Below, piece after piece: positions 36,746 to 46,462 of a DNA stretch of 64,000 nucleotides. The notes under the pieces were generated by a model. The model worked only from the letters and a program-made list of their open reading frames with translations, had not been told where the DNA came from and searched no databases. Within the stretch, counting starts at the first letter, position 1. Each line of letters begins with the position of its first letter. This DNA is from Tateyamaria omphalii (GTDB taxonomy: Bacteria > Pseudomonadota > Alphaproteobacteria > Rhodobacterales > Rhodobacteraceae), in the NCBI RefSeq assembly GCF_014651375.1, contig NZ_BMWT01000003.1, forward strand, positions 1 through 64,000, read 5' to 3'. A program made the translations under genes and the position numbers.

Positions 36746-37300
36746 ATGAGATACGTGATTTTGTCCCTTCTTTTGTCCACGCCCGCATGGGCGGACAATT
36801 GTCCGCCAGCGCCGGATATTTCAGTCGAACTGCAAGCGCTGATCGGCGATGCGAACGCTGCGCCGGATGAACGCAACGGACGGGTTGCGTCCGACCAGAT
36901 GTGGCAATTGTGGCTGCGTGCGCCCGATGAAGCTGCACAAGAAATTCTGGATCGTGGGATGCGCCAACGCAGCAGTTTCGACTTTGCTGGTGCCTATGAC
37001 AGTTTTGATGCGCTTGTGACGTACTGTCCGGACTACGCCGAAGGATACAATCAACGCGCATTCATCAGTTTCCTGCGGGAGGACTTTACCGCTGCGCTAG
37101 TTGATCTGGATCGGGCGCTGGACCTGTCTCCTGATCATGTAGGTGCACAGTCTGGACGTGCGTTGGCGCTGATGAACCTTGGACGACGGGACGAAGCGCG
37201 GACGCAGCTTGAGAAGGCACTCGCTAACAATCCGTGGCTGTCCGAACGTCACTTGCTGGCCGATGGCGCTCCACTCGGCCCGGGAGGGCAGAAACTGTAG
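36746..37300 (+). CDS. Exported TPR-repeat protein
   Basis: A 184-residue protein with a signal peptide (STPAWADN; cleavage near residue 16) and at least two tetratricopeptide units from about residue 75 to 160 (AGAYDSFDALVTYCPDYAEGYN... and ALVDLDRALDLSPDHVGA..., each about 34 residues). TPR proteins act as periplasmic scaffolds; the partner is unknown. A single pair of cysteines (DNCPP and TYCPD) may bond. It stands alone between the Lrp regulator and the tRNA-Leu gene. Confidence 0.7.
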   Translation: MRYVILSLLLSTPAWADNCPPAPDISVELQALIGDANAAPDERNGRVASDQMWQLWLRAPDEAAQEILDRGMRQRSSFDFAGAYDSFDALVTYCPDYAEGYNQRAFISFLREDFTAALVDLDRALDLSPDHVGAQSGRALALMNLGRRDEARTQLEKALANNPWLSERHLLADGAPLGPGGQKL

Positions 37301-37454
37301 CTCTCATAGCCCGGCTGGTATGTGAAGAATGCCGAATTGTTTCAGTGAGATGTAAGCATTTCGCAGCGGTTGAGCATCGTACAAGCTGTGCCGGAATTTT
37401 GCGCCAAACCACCGTGGTCAAAGCTAAGAATCTATGGCAACGTCCTGACCAGAT

Positions 37455-37782
37455 GCGGACGTGGTGGAATCGGTAGACACAAGAGACTTAAACCATGTTT
37501 TGAGTGCCCCGAGGGAAACCTCGGGAGTAGAACTGCTCAAATTCGGGGAAAGCTAACGACCACACTGGTCCATGCCAATCCCGAGCCAAGCCGACGAGGT
37601 GGGTGATTTCGTCGGAAGGTGTAGAGACTAGACGGGCAGCACCTAAGACCGGGCAACCGGAGAGGGTGAAGGGATAGTCCAGACCACAAACGGCGCGATA
37701 GCGTCGGCGGCGAAAGCCGTAGCAGGTAAGAAAATCTCTCGATCGTATGATCGTGCGGGTTCGAGTCCCGCCGTCCGCACCA
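37455..37782 (+). tRNA. tRNA-Leu(UAA) interrupted by a group I intron
   Basis: Exon 1 is 37455-37489 and exon 2 is 37731-37782, including an encoded CCA. Joined, they give an 87-base class II tRNA with acceptor stem GCGGACG/CGTCCGC, the D-arm characteristic of bacterial tRNA-Leu, anticodon stem AGAGA/TCTCT with loop CUUAAAA (anticodon UAA), a long variable arm with a GATC/GATC stem, and a standard T-arm (GGTTCGAGTCC). The 241-base insertion falls between U34 and A35 of the anticodon, the position used by tRNA-Leu(UAA) introns of cyanobacteria and plastids. Without splicing the tRNA could not function. Confidence 0.93.
37490..37730 (+). ncRNA. Self-splicing group I intron in the anticodon loop
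   Basis: The 241-base insertion follows a U and ends in G, as group I introns do. It has a P2-type hairpin CCCGAGG-GAAA-CCTCGGG (37508-37525), the core Q/R-like segments around 37545-37600, and a P7 pairing of GACTA (37626-37630) with TAGTC (37675-37679) inside the characteristic AGAGACTAGACGGGC and ATAGTCC contexts. It also has a P8-like CCGG-GCAA-CCGG and a P9-like GGC-GAAA-GCC. No homing-endonuclease frame fits inside. The layout resembles the small IC3 subgroup. Confidence 0.9.
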
Positions 37783-38027
37783 GCACTCAGTCCTTGGCCT
37801 TTACATCAGGTAGACGGTGTCACGACGCTGGGTTGCCTTCATGCATGTGAAAGTGCCGTTCCACCCCTGTTCCCATGTGCTTCTTCAAATTTTCATAAGT
37901 TGGATGCGGCGTCGATACGACGATTTTTGGCTGTGTTAAGTCAGCAGTAATTGCATTGGCCTAAGGACATGGCTCAGCTCATGTCGCTGCAACACGTGTT
38001 GCTGCGCACAACGTCGAGGGTCATGCC

Positions 38028-40604
38028 ATGCAAGTTACCGGTCGCAATTTGCCTGTTCTGCCTCGCCTGAACACTTTGATGGCGAAAGCAGTTTTGATGA
38101 CGGCGTTGGTCACGCTATCGGTTCTTGCCGCAATGGTGTCCTTTGACTACTCAGCGCAGCGCAGCCTCCTCCATTCCGAATTGGAGGCCCGTGCGCAAAA
38201 CGTCACTGAACTTCTTGCCATGCAAATGGGCGGGTCCATCAAGTTTGCAAATGATGTCGCCGTTTCCGAGATAACCGAAAGTGTTATTGCTGCCGCCGAG
38301 CCCGAAGTGCAGGGCGCAATGGTTGTCGCCTCGGATGGAAGACAAATGTTTGCGAGTTCTGGAATGGATGACCAGGCACTGGAGGCGCAGTCTCTTGCGG
38401 TGAACGCGATTGAGACGGGACAGGTGTCGGCAGCAGAGAGCGGATTGATGGTCGCATATCCGGTGATGTTCGGCCCGGAAGCAACTGTTGCCGGGGCGGT
38501 TGTCACAACCTGGGACGATGCGCAGATGATCGCCTTACTCGCGCGCAATCAGATCATGGCCATGGCTGTAGCAGCGGCGGTTTTCATTTTCGCGATGGCG
38601 CTGATCATTACATACACATGGTACGACGTGTCACGCCCATTGAACGGGCTTGCCGACGCCATGTCCGCAATTGCACGAAAAGAATACCAAACCGATGTGA
38701 GCGGAACCAAGCGTGGTGATGAAATCGGAAACATGGCGCGACGTTTGGACGGGTTCAGGCTGGCATTGGCCAAAGCGACGAAAGGCCAACGCGAAAGTGC
38801 ATTCAAGGGCGCAGCTTTTGAAGGGTCCACAGCCGCGATGATGATGGTGGACGAAACCCACCAGATCATCTTCGTCAACCCGTCCTGCGCTGCGCTGTTG
38901 AACAGCCTGTTGCCGGATCTTGAAACGTTGTGGCCTGGGGTTCGGTGCGACGCCTGGATTGGGTCCAATTTGAGCGACATGAAAGACGTCGTGGGACTGC
39001 TCGACGTTTTGAGTCACCCGGACGGTCCTCAAGACAACAGTATGGTTCTACGGATCGGTGAACAGCATGTGCGTATCAATCTGAGCCAAACGAAGGATCA
39101 TATGGGGCGAACCATCGGTGCCGTTGTTGAATGGTCGGATCAGACCACTGCGCATCGCGATGCAGCCCTGCTGGCGGGAATTGACAGCACGCAGATGCGC
39201 ATTGAATTCGACAATGTTGGCCAATGCTCTGATGTGAACCAGGTCGCCGCACGGCGTTTGGGTTTCGAACCGTCTGCTTTGACAAATGTAACGCTGGGCA
39301 ACTTGTTCGCTGCCGACCAGCCTGATCCGAAAATCCCTGGCGATGTTCTCTCTGCGTTGCGGAAAGGACAAAACTTACACGGTAAAATACATCTCCTGTC
39401 TCACAGTGGCCAACGCCTGGTCATTGATGGCGGTTTCGTCTGTGTCCGTACGGAAGGTGCTGAGATTGAACGCTGCATCTTGATTGGTACGGATGTGACC
39501 GACGCCGAGATGGAAGTGCAGGATGCGCGAGATCACCAAGCAAAAATTGCGCGTGAGCAGGCCGTGGTTGTCATGGCCTTGGGGCAAGGGTTGCAGGGGT
39601 TGTCTGAAGGCAACTTAACCACCGAACTGACAGACCCGTTTCCGGAGGACTATGAGAAACTGCGGCTGGATTTCAACGGCGCACTGATCAGTTTGCGCAA
39701 TGCGATGGCGACAGTGATGCACAACGTGAACTCCATTCGCAGTGAAACAACCGAGATCACAAGTGCGGCCGATGACCTGTCTCGTCGCACAGAACGACAA
39801 GCGGCCACCCTGGAAGAGACAGCAGCAGCGTTGGATGAACTCACCTCTTCCGTGCGATCCGCTGCCGAAGGTGCAGATGCGGCAAGCAAAACGTCAGAGC
39901 ATGCAAAGCGCAACGCGCAGCAGGGCGGCGACATCGCACGCCAGGCGGTGAGTGCCATGGACGGTATCAAAACATCGTCTCAAGAAATTTCCAAGATCAC
40001 TTCAGTGATCGACGACATAGCGTTCCAAACAAACCTGCTGGCGCTCAATGCAGGCGTCGAAGCCGCCCGCGCCGGAGAGGCAGGTCGCGGATTTGCAGTT
40101 GTTGCGACCGAGGTGCGCGCTCTGGCTCAACGATCCTCAGATGCGGCACGGGAAATCAATACGCTCATCTCTACCAGCGCTGAACAGGTTCAACACGGCG
40201 TCGAACTGGTTGATCGCACGGGGACTGCCCTCTCGTCCATCGTATCTTCCGTGGCTGACATCTCCGAACGGATGATTGAGATCGCGACATCTGCCCGCCA
40301 ACAATCCGCGGGTTTGAATGAGATCAACGCGGCCGTGAACGAACTTGACCAAGTCACGCAGCAGAATGCCGCAATGTTTGAGGAAACGACTGCAGCCAGC
40401 CATGCTTTGACGGGCGAAGCTGACACACTTGCGGACGCCGTCGCGCAATTCAGAATTGGATCGGAGCGGCACCGGGACAAGCAGTCTTCGGTCACCTGCA
40501 ACGTCCCGTCAGAGGCAAATCCGGCGCTGGCCGTGAATGGTGCCCTTGCGATTGAGTTTCCGAAGCATGACGTGTCTGATCCAACAGGATGGGAAGAGTT
40601 TTAG
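38028..40604 (+). CDS. Methyl-accepting chemotaxis protein with PAS domains
   Basis: An 858-residue chemoreceptor: transmembrane helix at about 17-39, periplasmic sensor domain of about 130 residues, second helix about 171-196, HAMP about 197-250, two PAS-like domains (about 262-360 and 385-500), then the MCP signalling coiled coil (about 560-830). The hairpin tip [19 protein letters not shown] (about 663) is intact and binds CheA/CheW. The protein ends in GWEEF, matching the C-terminal pentapeptide that tethers CheR/CheB. No other che genes are in the window. PAS domains suggest redox or energy sensing besides a periplasmic ligand. Confidence 0.92.
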   Translation: MQVTGRNLPVLPRLNTLMAKAVLMTALVTLSVLAAMVSFDYSAQRSLLHSELEARAQNVTELLAMQMGGSIKFANDVAVSEITESVIAAAEPEVQGAMVVASDGRQMFASSGMDDQALEAQSLAVNAIETGQVSAAESGLMVAYPVMFGPEATVAGAVVTTWDDAQMIALLARNQIMAMAVAAAVFIFAMALIITYTWYDVSRPLNGLADAMSAIARKEYQTDVSGTKRGDEIGNMARRLDGFRLALAKATKGQRESAFKGAAFEGSTAAMMMVDETHQIIFVNPSCAALLNSLLPDLETLWPGVRCDAWIGSNLSDMKDVVGLLDVLSHPDGPQDNSMVLRIGEQHVRINLSQTKDHMGRTIGAVVEWSDQTTAHRDAALLAGIDSTQMRIEFDNVGQCSDVNQVAARRLGFEPSALTNVTLGNLFAADQPDPKIPGDVLSALRKGQNLHGKIHLLSHSGQRLVIDGGFVCVRTEGAEIERCILIGTDVTDAEMEVQDARDHQAKIAREQAVVVMALGQGLQGLSEGNLTTELTDPFPEDYEKLRLDFNGALISLRNAMATVMHNVNSIRSETTEITSAADDLSRRTERQAATLEETAAALDELTSSVRSAAEGADAASKTSEHAKRNAQQGGDIARQAVSAMDGIKTSSQEISKITSVIDDIAFQTNLLALNAGVEAARAGEAGRGFAVVATEVRALAQRSSDAAREINTLISTSAEQVQHGVELVDRTGTALSSIVSSVADISERMIEIATSARQQSAGLNEINAAVNELDQVTQQNAAMFEETTAASHALTGEADTLADAVAQFRIGSERHRDKQSSVTCNVPSEANPALAVNGALAIEFPKHDVSDPTGWEEF

Positions 40605-40827
40605 TCCGTTGCGTTTGCTGTGGATTGTTTCAAACCTTCGCGGCACTTGTCGCGACAGTGCATCGCCGACAAGAGCGTGACACGACAAGGCGCTCATCGC
40701 CGGAAGCTCGCTGGTTCAGTGAACACGCCAGTGGTGCCAAACCAGCCCTACAATAAGGCGTTGGTGATCAGGCAAACGACGCGAGTTTGATCACTTTGTC
40801 TGGTCGGACCTGTAGGACCAGCTGCTT

Positions 40828-42540
40828 TCAAGCACGGCCGCCGGCGAACCGGTCCTGCCATACCTGCCGTTCTTCATCGCTGATCTTGGCAAAAAGGTTT
40901 TCCGGTACGGCAAAGCTTTGCCCAGCGGGCAGGGTGTCGAGCGCATCGAACGCACTGTCGGGCCATTGAGAACTTTCAATCTGCAGCGCAGCGTTCATCT
41001 TTTGGGCCGCATCTGGTATAAAGGGTGCTGAAAGGGTGGCATAGAGGACGATCAGGTTCAGACCAAGGCGAACCTGCATAGCAGCCGTTTCCGGGTCTTC
41101 CTTGATAGTGGCCCAAGGCGCTGCCGCTTGGAGATATTCGTTCCCTGCAACCCAGATTGCGCGAAGTTCTTGCGCGGATTTACGCACTTCCATTGCATCC
41201 ATCATATTCGCATAGCGTGTGAGGCGGGTGTCCAGTTCGGCAATCAGCGCTTGTTCCCGATCGCCATATGTCCCACCGTCCGGAACGGTCTCACCGAACT
41301 TGGAGCGGCAGAACTTTGTGACGCGGCTTACAAAATTGCCAAGGACGTCTGCGAGGTCCTTGTTCACGCCTTGCTGAAAAAGTTCCCAAGTGAATTCTGA
41401 GTCCGATGTCTCGGGACAATTGGACAACAACCACCAGCGCCAATAGTCGGCGGGTAAGATCTCCAGCGCCTGGTCCATGAACACACCCCGCCCCTGGCTG
41501 GTCGAGAACTGGCCGCCATCGTAGTTCAGGTAGTTGAAAGACTTGAGGTGGTCGACCATCTTCCATGGCTCACCGGAACCAAGGATGGTGGCTGGAAAAC
41601 TGAGCGTGTGGAACGGCACGTTATCTTTGCCCATGAACTGGGTATAGCGCACGTCCTCTGCGCCCTTGTCCGTCCGCCACCAGCGTTCCCAATCCACGCC
41701 TCCCTGCGCCCCGGACCATTCTCCGGCACAGGCTATGTATTCGATGGGTGCGTCGAACCAGACGTAGAAAACCTTGCCCTCCATCCCCGGCCAATCGGCG
41801 TCGCCGCGGCGTACGGGAATGCCCCAGTCCAGGTCCCGTGTGATCCCGCGATCCTGTAAACCGTCCCCATCGTGCAGCCATTTCTTGGCGATGGATGTGG
41901 TCAGCACCGGCCAGTCCGTTTTGCTGTCGATCCAGGCATCCAGATCGTCCTTGAGCGCGGATTGGCGCAGGTAGAGGTGCTTGGTCTCGCGCACTTCGAG
42001 GTCGGTAGAGCCGGAGATGGCGCTGCGTGGGTCGATCAGGTCAGTGGGTTCGAGTTGCTTTGTGCAATTCTCGCACTGGTCTCCGCGCGCCTTGTCGTAT
42101 CCGCAATTGGGGCACGTTCCCTCAATATAGCGGTCGGGCAAAAAGCGTCTGTCGGCATGCGAATAGACTTGTTTTTCCTTCACTTCGCGGATCAGGCCCG
42201 CATCGGCCAGACGCCCGGCGAAATGCTGTGTCAATGCGTGGTTTTGCGGCGAAGATGAGCGCCCGAAATGGTCAAAGGACAGGCGAAAGCCCTTCGCAAT
42301 TTCGGCCTGAACGGCATGCATCTCGGCGCAGTACTCGGCCACCGGCTTGCCCGCTTTGGCGGCCGCAAGTTCCGCTGGTGTTCCATGCTCGTCAGTTGCG
42401 CACAGAAACAGGACCTCGTTTCCCCGTGCGCGCTGGTAGCGGGCATATAGGTCGGCAGGCAACTGGCTGCCCACAAGGTTACCGAGGTGTTTGATCCCAT
42501 TAATGTAGGGAATGGCGGACGTGATCAGATGACGCTGCAT
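40828..42540 (-). CDS. metG: Methionyl-tRNA synthetase
   Basis: A 570-residue class I synthetase charging initiator and elongator tRNA-Met. The HIGH-type motif reads KHLGN near residue 17. A four-cysteine zinc knuckle is present (CPNCGYDK...CENC, about residues 140-160). The KMSKS-type loop reads QFSTSQGRG near 340, lacking the first lysine. The C-terminal helical anticodon domain follows. ATG 42540 has AAAGG at a good distance; ATG 42555 does not. The length is like MetRS without the C-terminal dimerisation domain. Confidence 0.93.
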   Translation of the reverse strand: MQRHLITSAIPYINGIKHLGNLVGSQLPADLYARYQRARGNEVLFLCATDEHGTPAELAAAKAGKPVAEYCAEMHAVQAEIAKGFRLSFDHFGRSSSPQNHALTQHFAGRLADAGLIREVKEKQVYSHADRRFLPDRYIEGTCPNCGYDKARGDQCENCTKQLEPTDLIDPRSAISGSTDLEVRETKHLYLRQSALKDDLDAWIDSKTDWPVLTTSIAKKWLHDGDGLQDRGITRDLDWGIPVRRGDADWPGMEGKVFYVWFDAPIEYIACAGEWSGAQGGVDWERWWRTDKGAEDVRYTQFMGKDNVPFHTLSFPATILGSGEPWKMVDHLKSFNYLNYDGGQFSTSQGRGVFMDQALEILPADYWRWWLLSNCPETSDSEFTWELFQQGVNKDLADVLGNFVSRVTKFCRSKFGETVPDGGTYGDREQALIAELDTRLTRYANMMDAMEVRKSAQELRAIWVAGNEYLQAAAPWATIKEDPETAAMQVRLGLNLIVLYATLSAPFIPDAAQKMNAALQIESSQWPDSAFDALDTLPAGQSFAVPENLFAKISDEERQVWQDRFAGGRA

Positions 42541-42600
42541 GGTGGGCCTTTGCATGATTGCGGCCCGTGTAGCAGTGCGATGCCCGGTGGAAAAGACCCG

Positions 42601-43824
42601 TTACTTGTTGTCGCGGCTCCTGCCCGTCAAACGTCCGATCAAGAAGGATGTGCGCGGGGCGTAGATATAGCGCGTACGCTCGATAGGGGTTGCGCGGGAA
42701 CGCATCCGAGCCAGACCAAATATGATCAGAACACCGTGCCCCACAGCGATCATCGCAAAAAGCGCGGGCGGGCCGAATACGTCGATCAGCGCCGAAGCTG
42801 TCAACGGAGCTGCGATTGCGCCCAGGGCATAATAAAACATCAGCGCGGCAGACAGTTCCACTCGTTCTGAGGCGTCAGCAAAGTCATGGGCATGTGCGGC
42901 TGCAACCGAGTAGATGGGAAACGTAGTCAGTCCGAACAATCCAGCAGTCAGCATCACACCCGTTGTATCGAGGTCGGTTGCAAGGGCTGTGATGGCACAG
43001 CTTCCCATTGCAGCGGCTGAAAGCCAGATCAGCACCCACCGGCGGTCGTATTTGTCCGCCAGCCAACCGACGGGATACTGGGCGAGTGCACCGCCCAATA
43101 CAAATGCAGCCATGAACCATGCAATTTGCTGAGCTGTCAGCCCCACCTCTTGCCCATAGATTGGGCCAACCATGCGGAAGGAGGCGCTGGACAATGCAGC
43201 CACAACGACACCCGCGGCGGCCAATGGAGAGCGTTCGATTGCCAATCTGGGTCGTAGACGCGGTGCGCTTGGGGTGTCGGGTTGTTTGACTTTGGTCAGT
43301 GTCAGCGGCAGCAAAGCCGCACAGCATATGATCGCCAACAGGTTGTAGCTGATATAGCTTGCCGGTTCGAGCACTCCGATCACGAGCTGCGCGGCCAGTG
43401 ATGCGCCCATATCCATCAACCGATACACGCCCATGGTCCTGCCGCGTGTGGCATTCGTGACCTTGGATTGCAGCCATGCCTCAATAACGGTGTAACAACC
43501 CGCAACACACATACCTGATGCCACCCGCATGACCGCCCATGCCAACGGGTCTACAATCATCATGTGGGCGATCAATCCGATGGCTCCAGCCGCGGTAAAG
43601 GCTGCAAAGGCGCGGCTATGTCCGACACTGCCCATCAGTCGAGGCGCCCACCAACATCCGATGAAAAACCCGAGAAAGTGGGCTGACCCCAGCAGGCCGA
43701 TCTCTTGCCGTGTGAAGGCAAGCGCAATGCCCGACAGTGCATCAAGCGGGCCCAAAGCGCCCGAGCTGAGTTGCAGGAGAATGACCGACAGAAACAGGGC
43801 CGCGAAGGAGATGAGCATGCGCAT
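42601..43824 (-). CDS. Major facilitator superfamily transporter
   Basis: A 407-residue membrane protein with about 12 hydrophobic segments and an MFS loop between helices 2 and 3 (WWAPRLMGSVGHSRAF). A second copy, QYPVGWLADKYDRR, sits in the C-terminal half. It resembles the YcaD-like/MFS_1 drug and metabolite exporters; the substrate is not deducible. ATG 43824 has AAGGAG 6 bases upstream, and the longer frame from 43971 is non-hydrophobic shadow. It lies downstream of the YceI gene on the same strand with a 67-base gap. Confidence 0.85.
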   Translation of the reverse strand: MRMLISFAALFLSVILLQLSSGALGPLDALSGIALAFTRQEIGLLGSAHFLGFFIGCWWAPRLMGSVGHSRAFAAFTAAGAIGLIAHMMIVDPLAWAVMRVASGMCVAGCYTVIEAWLQSKVTNATRGRTMGVYRLMDMGASLAAQLVIGVLEPASYISYNLLAIICCAALLPLTLTKVKQPDTPSAPRLRPRLAIERSPLAAAGVVVAALSSASFRMVGPIYGQEVGLTAQQIAWFMAAFVLGGALAQYPVGWLADKYDRRWVLIWLSAAAMGSCAITALATDLDTTGVMLTAGLFGLTTFPIYSVAAAHAHDFADASERVELSAALMFYYALGAIAAPLTASALIDVFGPPALFAMIAVGHGVLIIFGLARMRSRATPIERTRYIYAPRTSFLIGRLTGRSRDNK

Positions 43825-43891
43825 AGCCTGCTCCTTGTGGCGTGAGTCGTGATGCGTGCCTATCGGGTATTCGACGGAGCAGCGTCGTTTT

Positions 43892-44479
43892 TCAGCCAGC
43901 CACTGTGATTTCGGCAACGATGTCGATGCCGACGTTGTTGTCGACCAGATCGGCATAGCCCGTCGCGCCAAAATTGCGCCTGTCGATGCGGCCTTTCAAC
44001 ATGACGGTGAGTGTGCTGAAGTCCTCTGTGGTGCTGCCACGGGGGCGAAACAGCCCCGCATCGAAGCGAATGCTGCGGGTAACGCCGCGCAATGTCAGAT
44101 CCCCTTCGAGCATGGCGCCGTTGGAGAGGCGCCCACCAGGACCCAGCTTTACACCTGTTGATCGGAAGCGGGCGTTAGGATGGTTTTGTGCGTCAAGAAC
44201 CGAAGGTGATTTCAGCGCTTCCGTCGCAAAGATCAGCCCGGTGCGGGCGCGGCGCACATCTGCGCTGACGAGGGCGGTGGACTTGTCCAGATTGTCGGGG
44301 TCTACGGTCAGGTCGGCTTGGCTGACGGGCACCGTTCCTTTGACCGGCGCGCCGTTCAGCATGAATGTGTAGGTGATTGTAGCGCCGCTCGAACCCAGAC
44401 GATATGGGATTGGGGCGGCCCATGCAGTGCGTGGTGCGAGCGTGGCCAGTGCACAAAGCAACAAGTGGCGGCGGTTCAT
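43892..44479 (-). CDS. YceI family periplasmic protein
   Basis: A 195-residue exported lipocalin-like protein with a signal peptide (MNRRHLLLCALATLAPRTAWAA). The YceI fold is recognisable by VTFTIM-like strand substitutes (ATITYTFMLNGAPVKG), the VSADVRRARTG segment and the DLTLRGVTRSIRFD motif. YceI proteins bind isoprenoid lipids such as polyprenyl chains. ATG 44479 has AAAGGA 7 bases upstream. It follows imuA on the same strand after 63 bases, in the position where imuB is normally found. Confidence 0.85.
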   Translation of the reverse strand: MNRRHLLLCALATLAPRTAWAAPIPYRLGSSGATITYTFMLNGAPVKGTVPVSQADLTVDPDNLDKSTALVSADVRRARTGLIFATEALKSPSVLDAQNHPNARFRSTGVKLGPGGRLSNGAMLEGDLTLRGVTRSIRFDAGLFRPRGSTTEDFSTLTVMLKGRIDRRNFGATGYADLVDNNVGIDIVAEITVAG

Positions 44480-44542
44480 GGCGATGTCCTTTGCAGGTCT
44501 GTTCTGCAGAGGTAACACGCCAGCGCCGGATTTAGTCGCAGG

Positions 44543-45184
44543 TCACGCAGCCTTGATCAAACCGGAGATGCGGGGAAGGGCGTGATCTGGATTGCGCGTG
44601 ATTTCCCACGTCTGTTCAGGGGCCGCACGTGCACGCAGCCGTGTCAGGTGCCAGCGGCCTTGGCTGCCTCGGTGATCGGGGGCCAGATGCCAGCGGCTTT
44701 CGACCCCCTGTGCACCGCCCATTCCAGGGGTCAGCAACAGGCCCAGCGGGGCATCGCCCTTGCCTGCTCCTCCGTTTTCCGCTGCCAGATGCATGCGGCG
44801 AACGGGTGTCAGCCCCGGCAATCCGGGCATATCGGCGATGACAAGCGGGACGGTGCCACTGCGCAACGCTTCCTCCATATTCCACAACACATCATCAGCC
44901 CGCTTTGCATGAACCATGATCAGCCGTGCCGGGGCGATGGATGGCATCATGCCGCAAGGGTTCAGATGTTCGGTGTTCCAATCCAGGGTGATCCAGATCA
45001 CCAGCCCTTTGGTATGTGCTGCCAGCCACATAGCAAGCCGGTGGCGGGCGGGGCCGCACGCCTCGTGGATCCGGCCCATGGCCAGCCCATGCCCAAGCCC
45101 ATGTTGTGCCCCTTCGGACAGCAGGGGCAGGCAAGCGCGTGCGCGTGATTGTGTGTGGTGGACAAGTGACGTGGGCAATGGCAT
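44543..45184 (-). CDS. imuA: ImuA-family SOS mutagenesis protein, orphan
   Basis: A 213-residue RecA-like protein resembling ImuA, which with ImuB and DnaE2 performs mutagenic translesion synthesis in alphaproteobacteria. The GRIHEACGPARHRLAMWLA stretch and VIWITLDWNTEHLNPCG near residue 60-80 match the family pattern; a Walker A motif is degenerate. A perfect LexA box lies 16 bases upstream of the chosen ATG 45184. The start lacks a strong ribosome site. No imuB or dnaE2 follows; the next gene is a YceI protein, so the cassette is split or reduced. Confidence 0.75.
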   Translation of the reverse strand: MPLPTSLVHHTQSRARACLPLLSEGAQHGLGHGLAMGRIHEACGPARHRLAMWLAAHTKGLVIWITLDWNTEHLNPCGMMPSIAPARLIMVHAKRADDVLWNMEEALRSGTVPLVIADMPGLPGLTPVRRMHLAAENGGAGKGDAPLGLLLTPGMGGAQGVESRWHLAPDHRGSQGRWHLTRLRARAAPEQTWEITRNPDHALPRISGLIKAA

Positions 45185-45200
45185 ATCTATACGGTAGCGT

Positions 45201-45215
45201 GTTCTTGATATGTTC
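45201..45215 (-). promoter_or_regulatory. LexA (SOS) box upstream of imuA
   Basis: GTTC-TTGATAT-GTTC on the plus strand (GAAC-N7-GAAC on the minus strand) exactly matches the alphaproteobacterial LexA site GTTC-N7-GTTC. Its position 17-31 bases upstream of the imuA start fits repression of imuA. The divergent aldo/keto reductase starts about 90 bases away and could also be affected. Confidence 0.85.
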
Positions 45216-45307
45216 TCAATTCTGATTTGCACAAAACTGGTAGATTTTTGGCTTGTTCCCAAGGGACTGGTCGCTAGGGTCACCCGGACGCAATAGGAGG
45301 GCCTGAC

Positions 45308-46351
45308 ATGGAACGACGCAAGCTGGGACGCACGGGAATCGAGGTGTCGGCCTTATGTCTTGGGTCCATGACCTGGGGCACGCAGAACACGACCGAGGAA
45401 GGCCATGCGCAGATTAACCGCGCTCTTTCTACGGGGATCGACTTTGTTGACACCGCCGAGATGTACCCGGTGAACCCCATCGCCAAGGAAACCATTGGCC
45501 GCACGGAAGAGATCATCGGCAAGTGGTTCGAACGGGGCGGCGCGCGTGATCGGATGATCCTCGCCTCCAAACATTCGGGCGCAGGGATGCGCCATGTTCG
45601 GGACGGTGCCGACATTTCCGGCGCAACCATTCCGGATGCAGTTGAAGGGTCGCTGAAGCGGCTGCAGACAGACTACATCGATCTGTATCAGTTCCACTGG
45701 CCCAACCGCGGCAGCTACATGTTCCGACAAAACTGGGCCTATGACCCGTCGGGCCATGATGTTGCTGCCGTTCGTCAGAATATGGAGGACTGTCTGGGTG
45801 CACTGCAGCGCGAGGTGGATCGCGGCACGATCCGCGCCTTTGGTCTTTCAAATGAAAGTGCGTGGGGCACAGCGCAGTGGCTGGCTGCGTCCGAGCGTGC
45901 GGGTGGGCCGCGCGTCGCCTCGGTTCAGAATGAATATTCGTTGATGTGCCGGTTCTACGATACGGACATGTCCGAGTTGAGCCTGAACGAAGATGTGGGG
46001 CTTTTGTCTTTTTCACCTCTGGCAACCGGGCTTTTGACTGGAAAATACCAGGGTGGTGCCGTGCCGGATGGCTCACGACTGACGCTGAACCCCGATCTGG
46101 GCGGGCGCAAGACCGAGCGGGCTTTCGATGCGGTCGATGCTTATCTAGCCGTCGCGCGCAAACATGGTCTTGATCCAAGCCAGATGGCCTTGGCGTGGTG
46201 CATGACGCGCCCATTCATGTGCTCGGTCATCTTCGGAGCCACAACGATGGACCAGCTGGAGGTTGCCATCGGTGCGGCTGATGTGCGGCTGATCGATGAG
46301 GTGCTGGCCGATCTTGACGCCGCGCACCGTGCACATCCGATGCCGTATTGA
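45308..46351 (+). CDS. Aldo/keto reductase
   Basis: A 347-residue NADPH-dependent aldo/keto reductase of the Tas/YajO-like type. Family landmarks: LGRTGIEVSALCLGSMTWG at the start, FVDTAEMYP near residue 43 with the catalytic Asp/Tyr, K82-region ASKHSG, YIDLYQFHWPNRGSY, and the C-terminal cofactor site SVIFGATTMDQLE. GGAGGGCCTGAC precedes ATG 45308. It stands alone, divergent from imuA; the physiological carbonyl substrate is unknown. Confidence 0.92.
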   Translation: MERRKLGRTGIEVSALCLGSMTWGTQNTTEEGHAQINRALSTGIDFVDTAEMYPVNPIAKETIGRTEEIIGKWFERGGARDRMILASKHSGAGMRHVRDGADISGATIPDAVEGSLKRLQTDYIDLYQFHWPNRGSYMFRQNWAYDPSGHDVAAVRQNMEDCLGALQREVDRGTIRAFGLSNESAWGTAQWLAASERAGGPRVASVQNEYSLMCRFYDTDMSELSLNEDVGLLSFSPLATGLLTGKYQGGAVPDGSRLTLNPDLGGRKTERAFDAVDAYLAVARKHGLDPSQMALAWCMTRPFMCSVIFGATTMDQLEVAIGAADVRLIDEVLADLDAAHRAHPMPY

Positions 46352-46390
46352 TCCGAATGTGCTGACGCATTCTATTTCCGGTGACCCCCA

Positions 46391-46420
46391 CCCTGGCCCT
46401 CCCCTCGGGGGAGGGGAGCA
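46391..46420. repeat. GC-rich hairpin element between convergent genes
   Basis: CTCCCCTC (46399-46406) pairs perfectly with GAGGGGAG (46411-46418) around GGGG, preceded by CCCCCACCCTGGCC. This is the type of short CCCTCCCC/GGGGAGGG intergenic element seen dispersed in many proteobacterial genomes. It lies between the converging aldo/keto reductase and GlxA-type regulator genes, and may act as a bidirectional terminator. Confidence 0.6.
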
Positions 46421-46462
46421 TGGTTGCAGGCCGACCCAGATGACGGTGGCGACCAGGCCAAT

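Noticed and set aside
37370-37950. Short open frames across the tRNA-Leu locus
   Set aside because: They run through the tRNA exons and the intron core and have no coding character.
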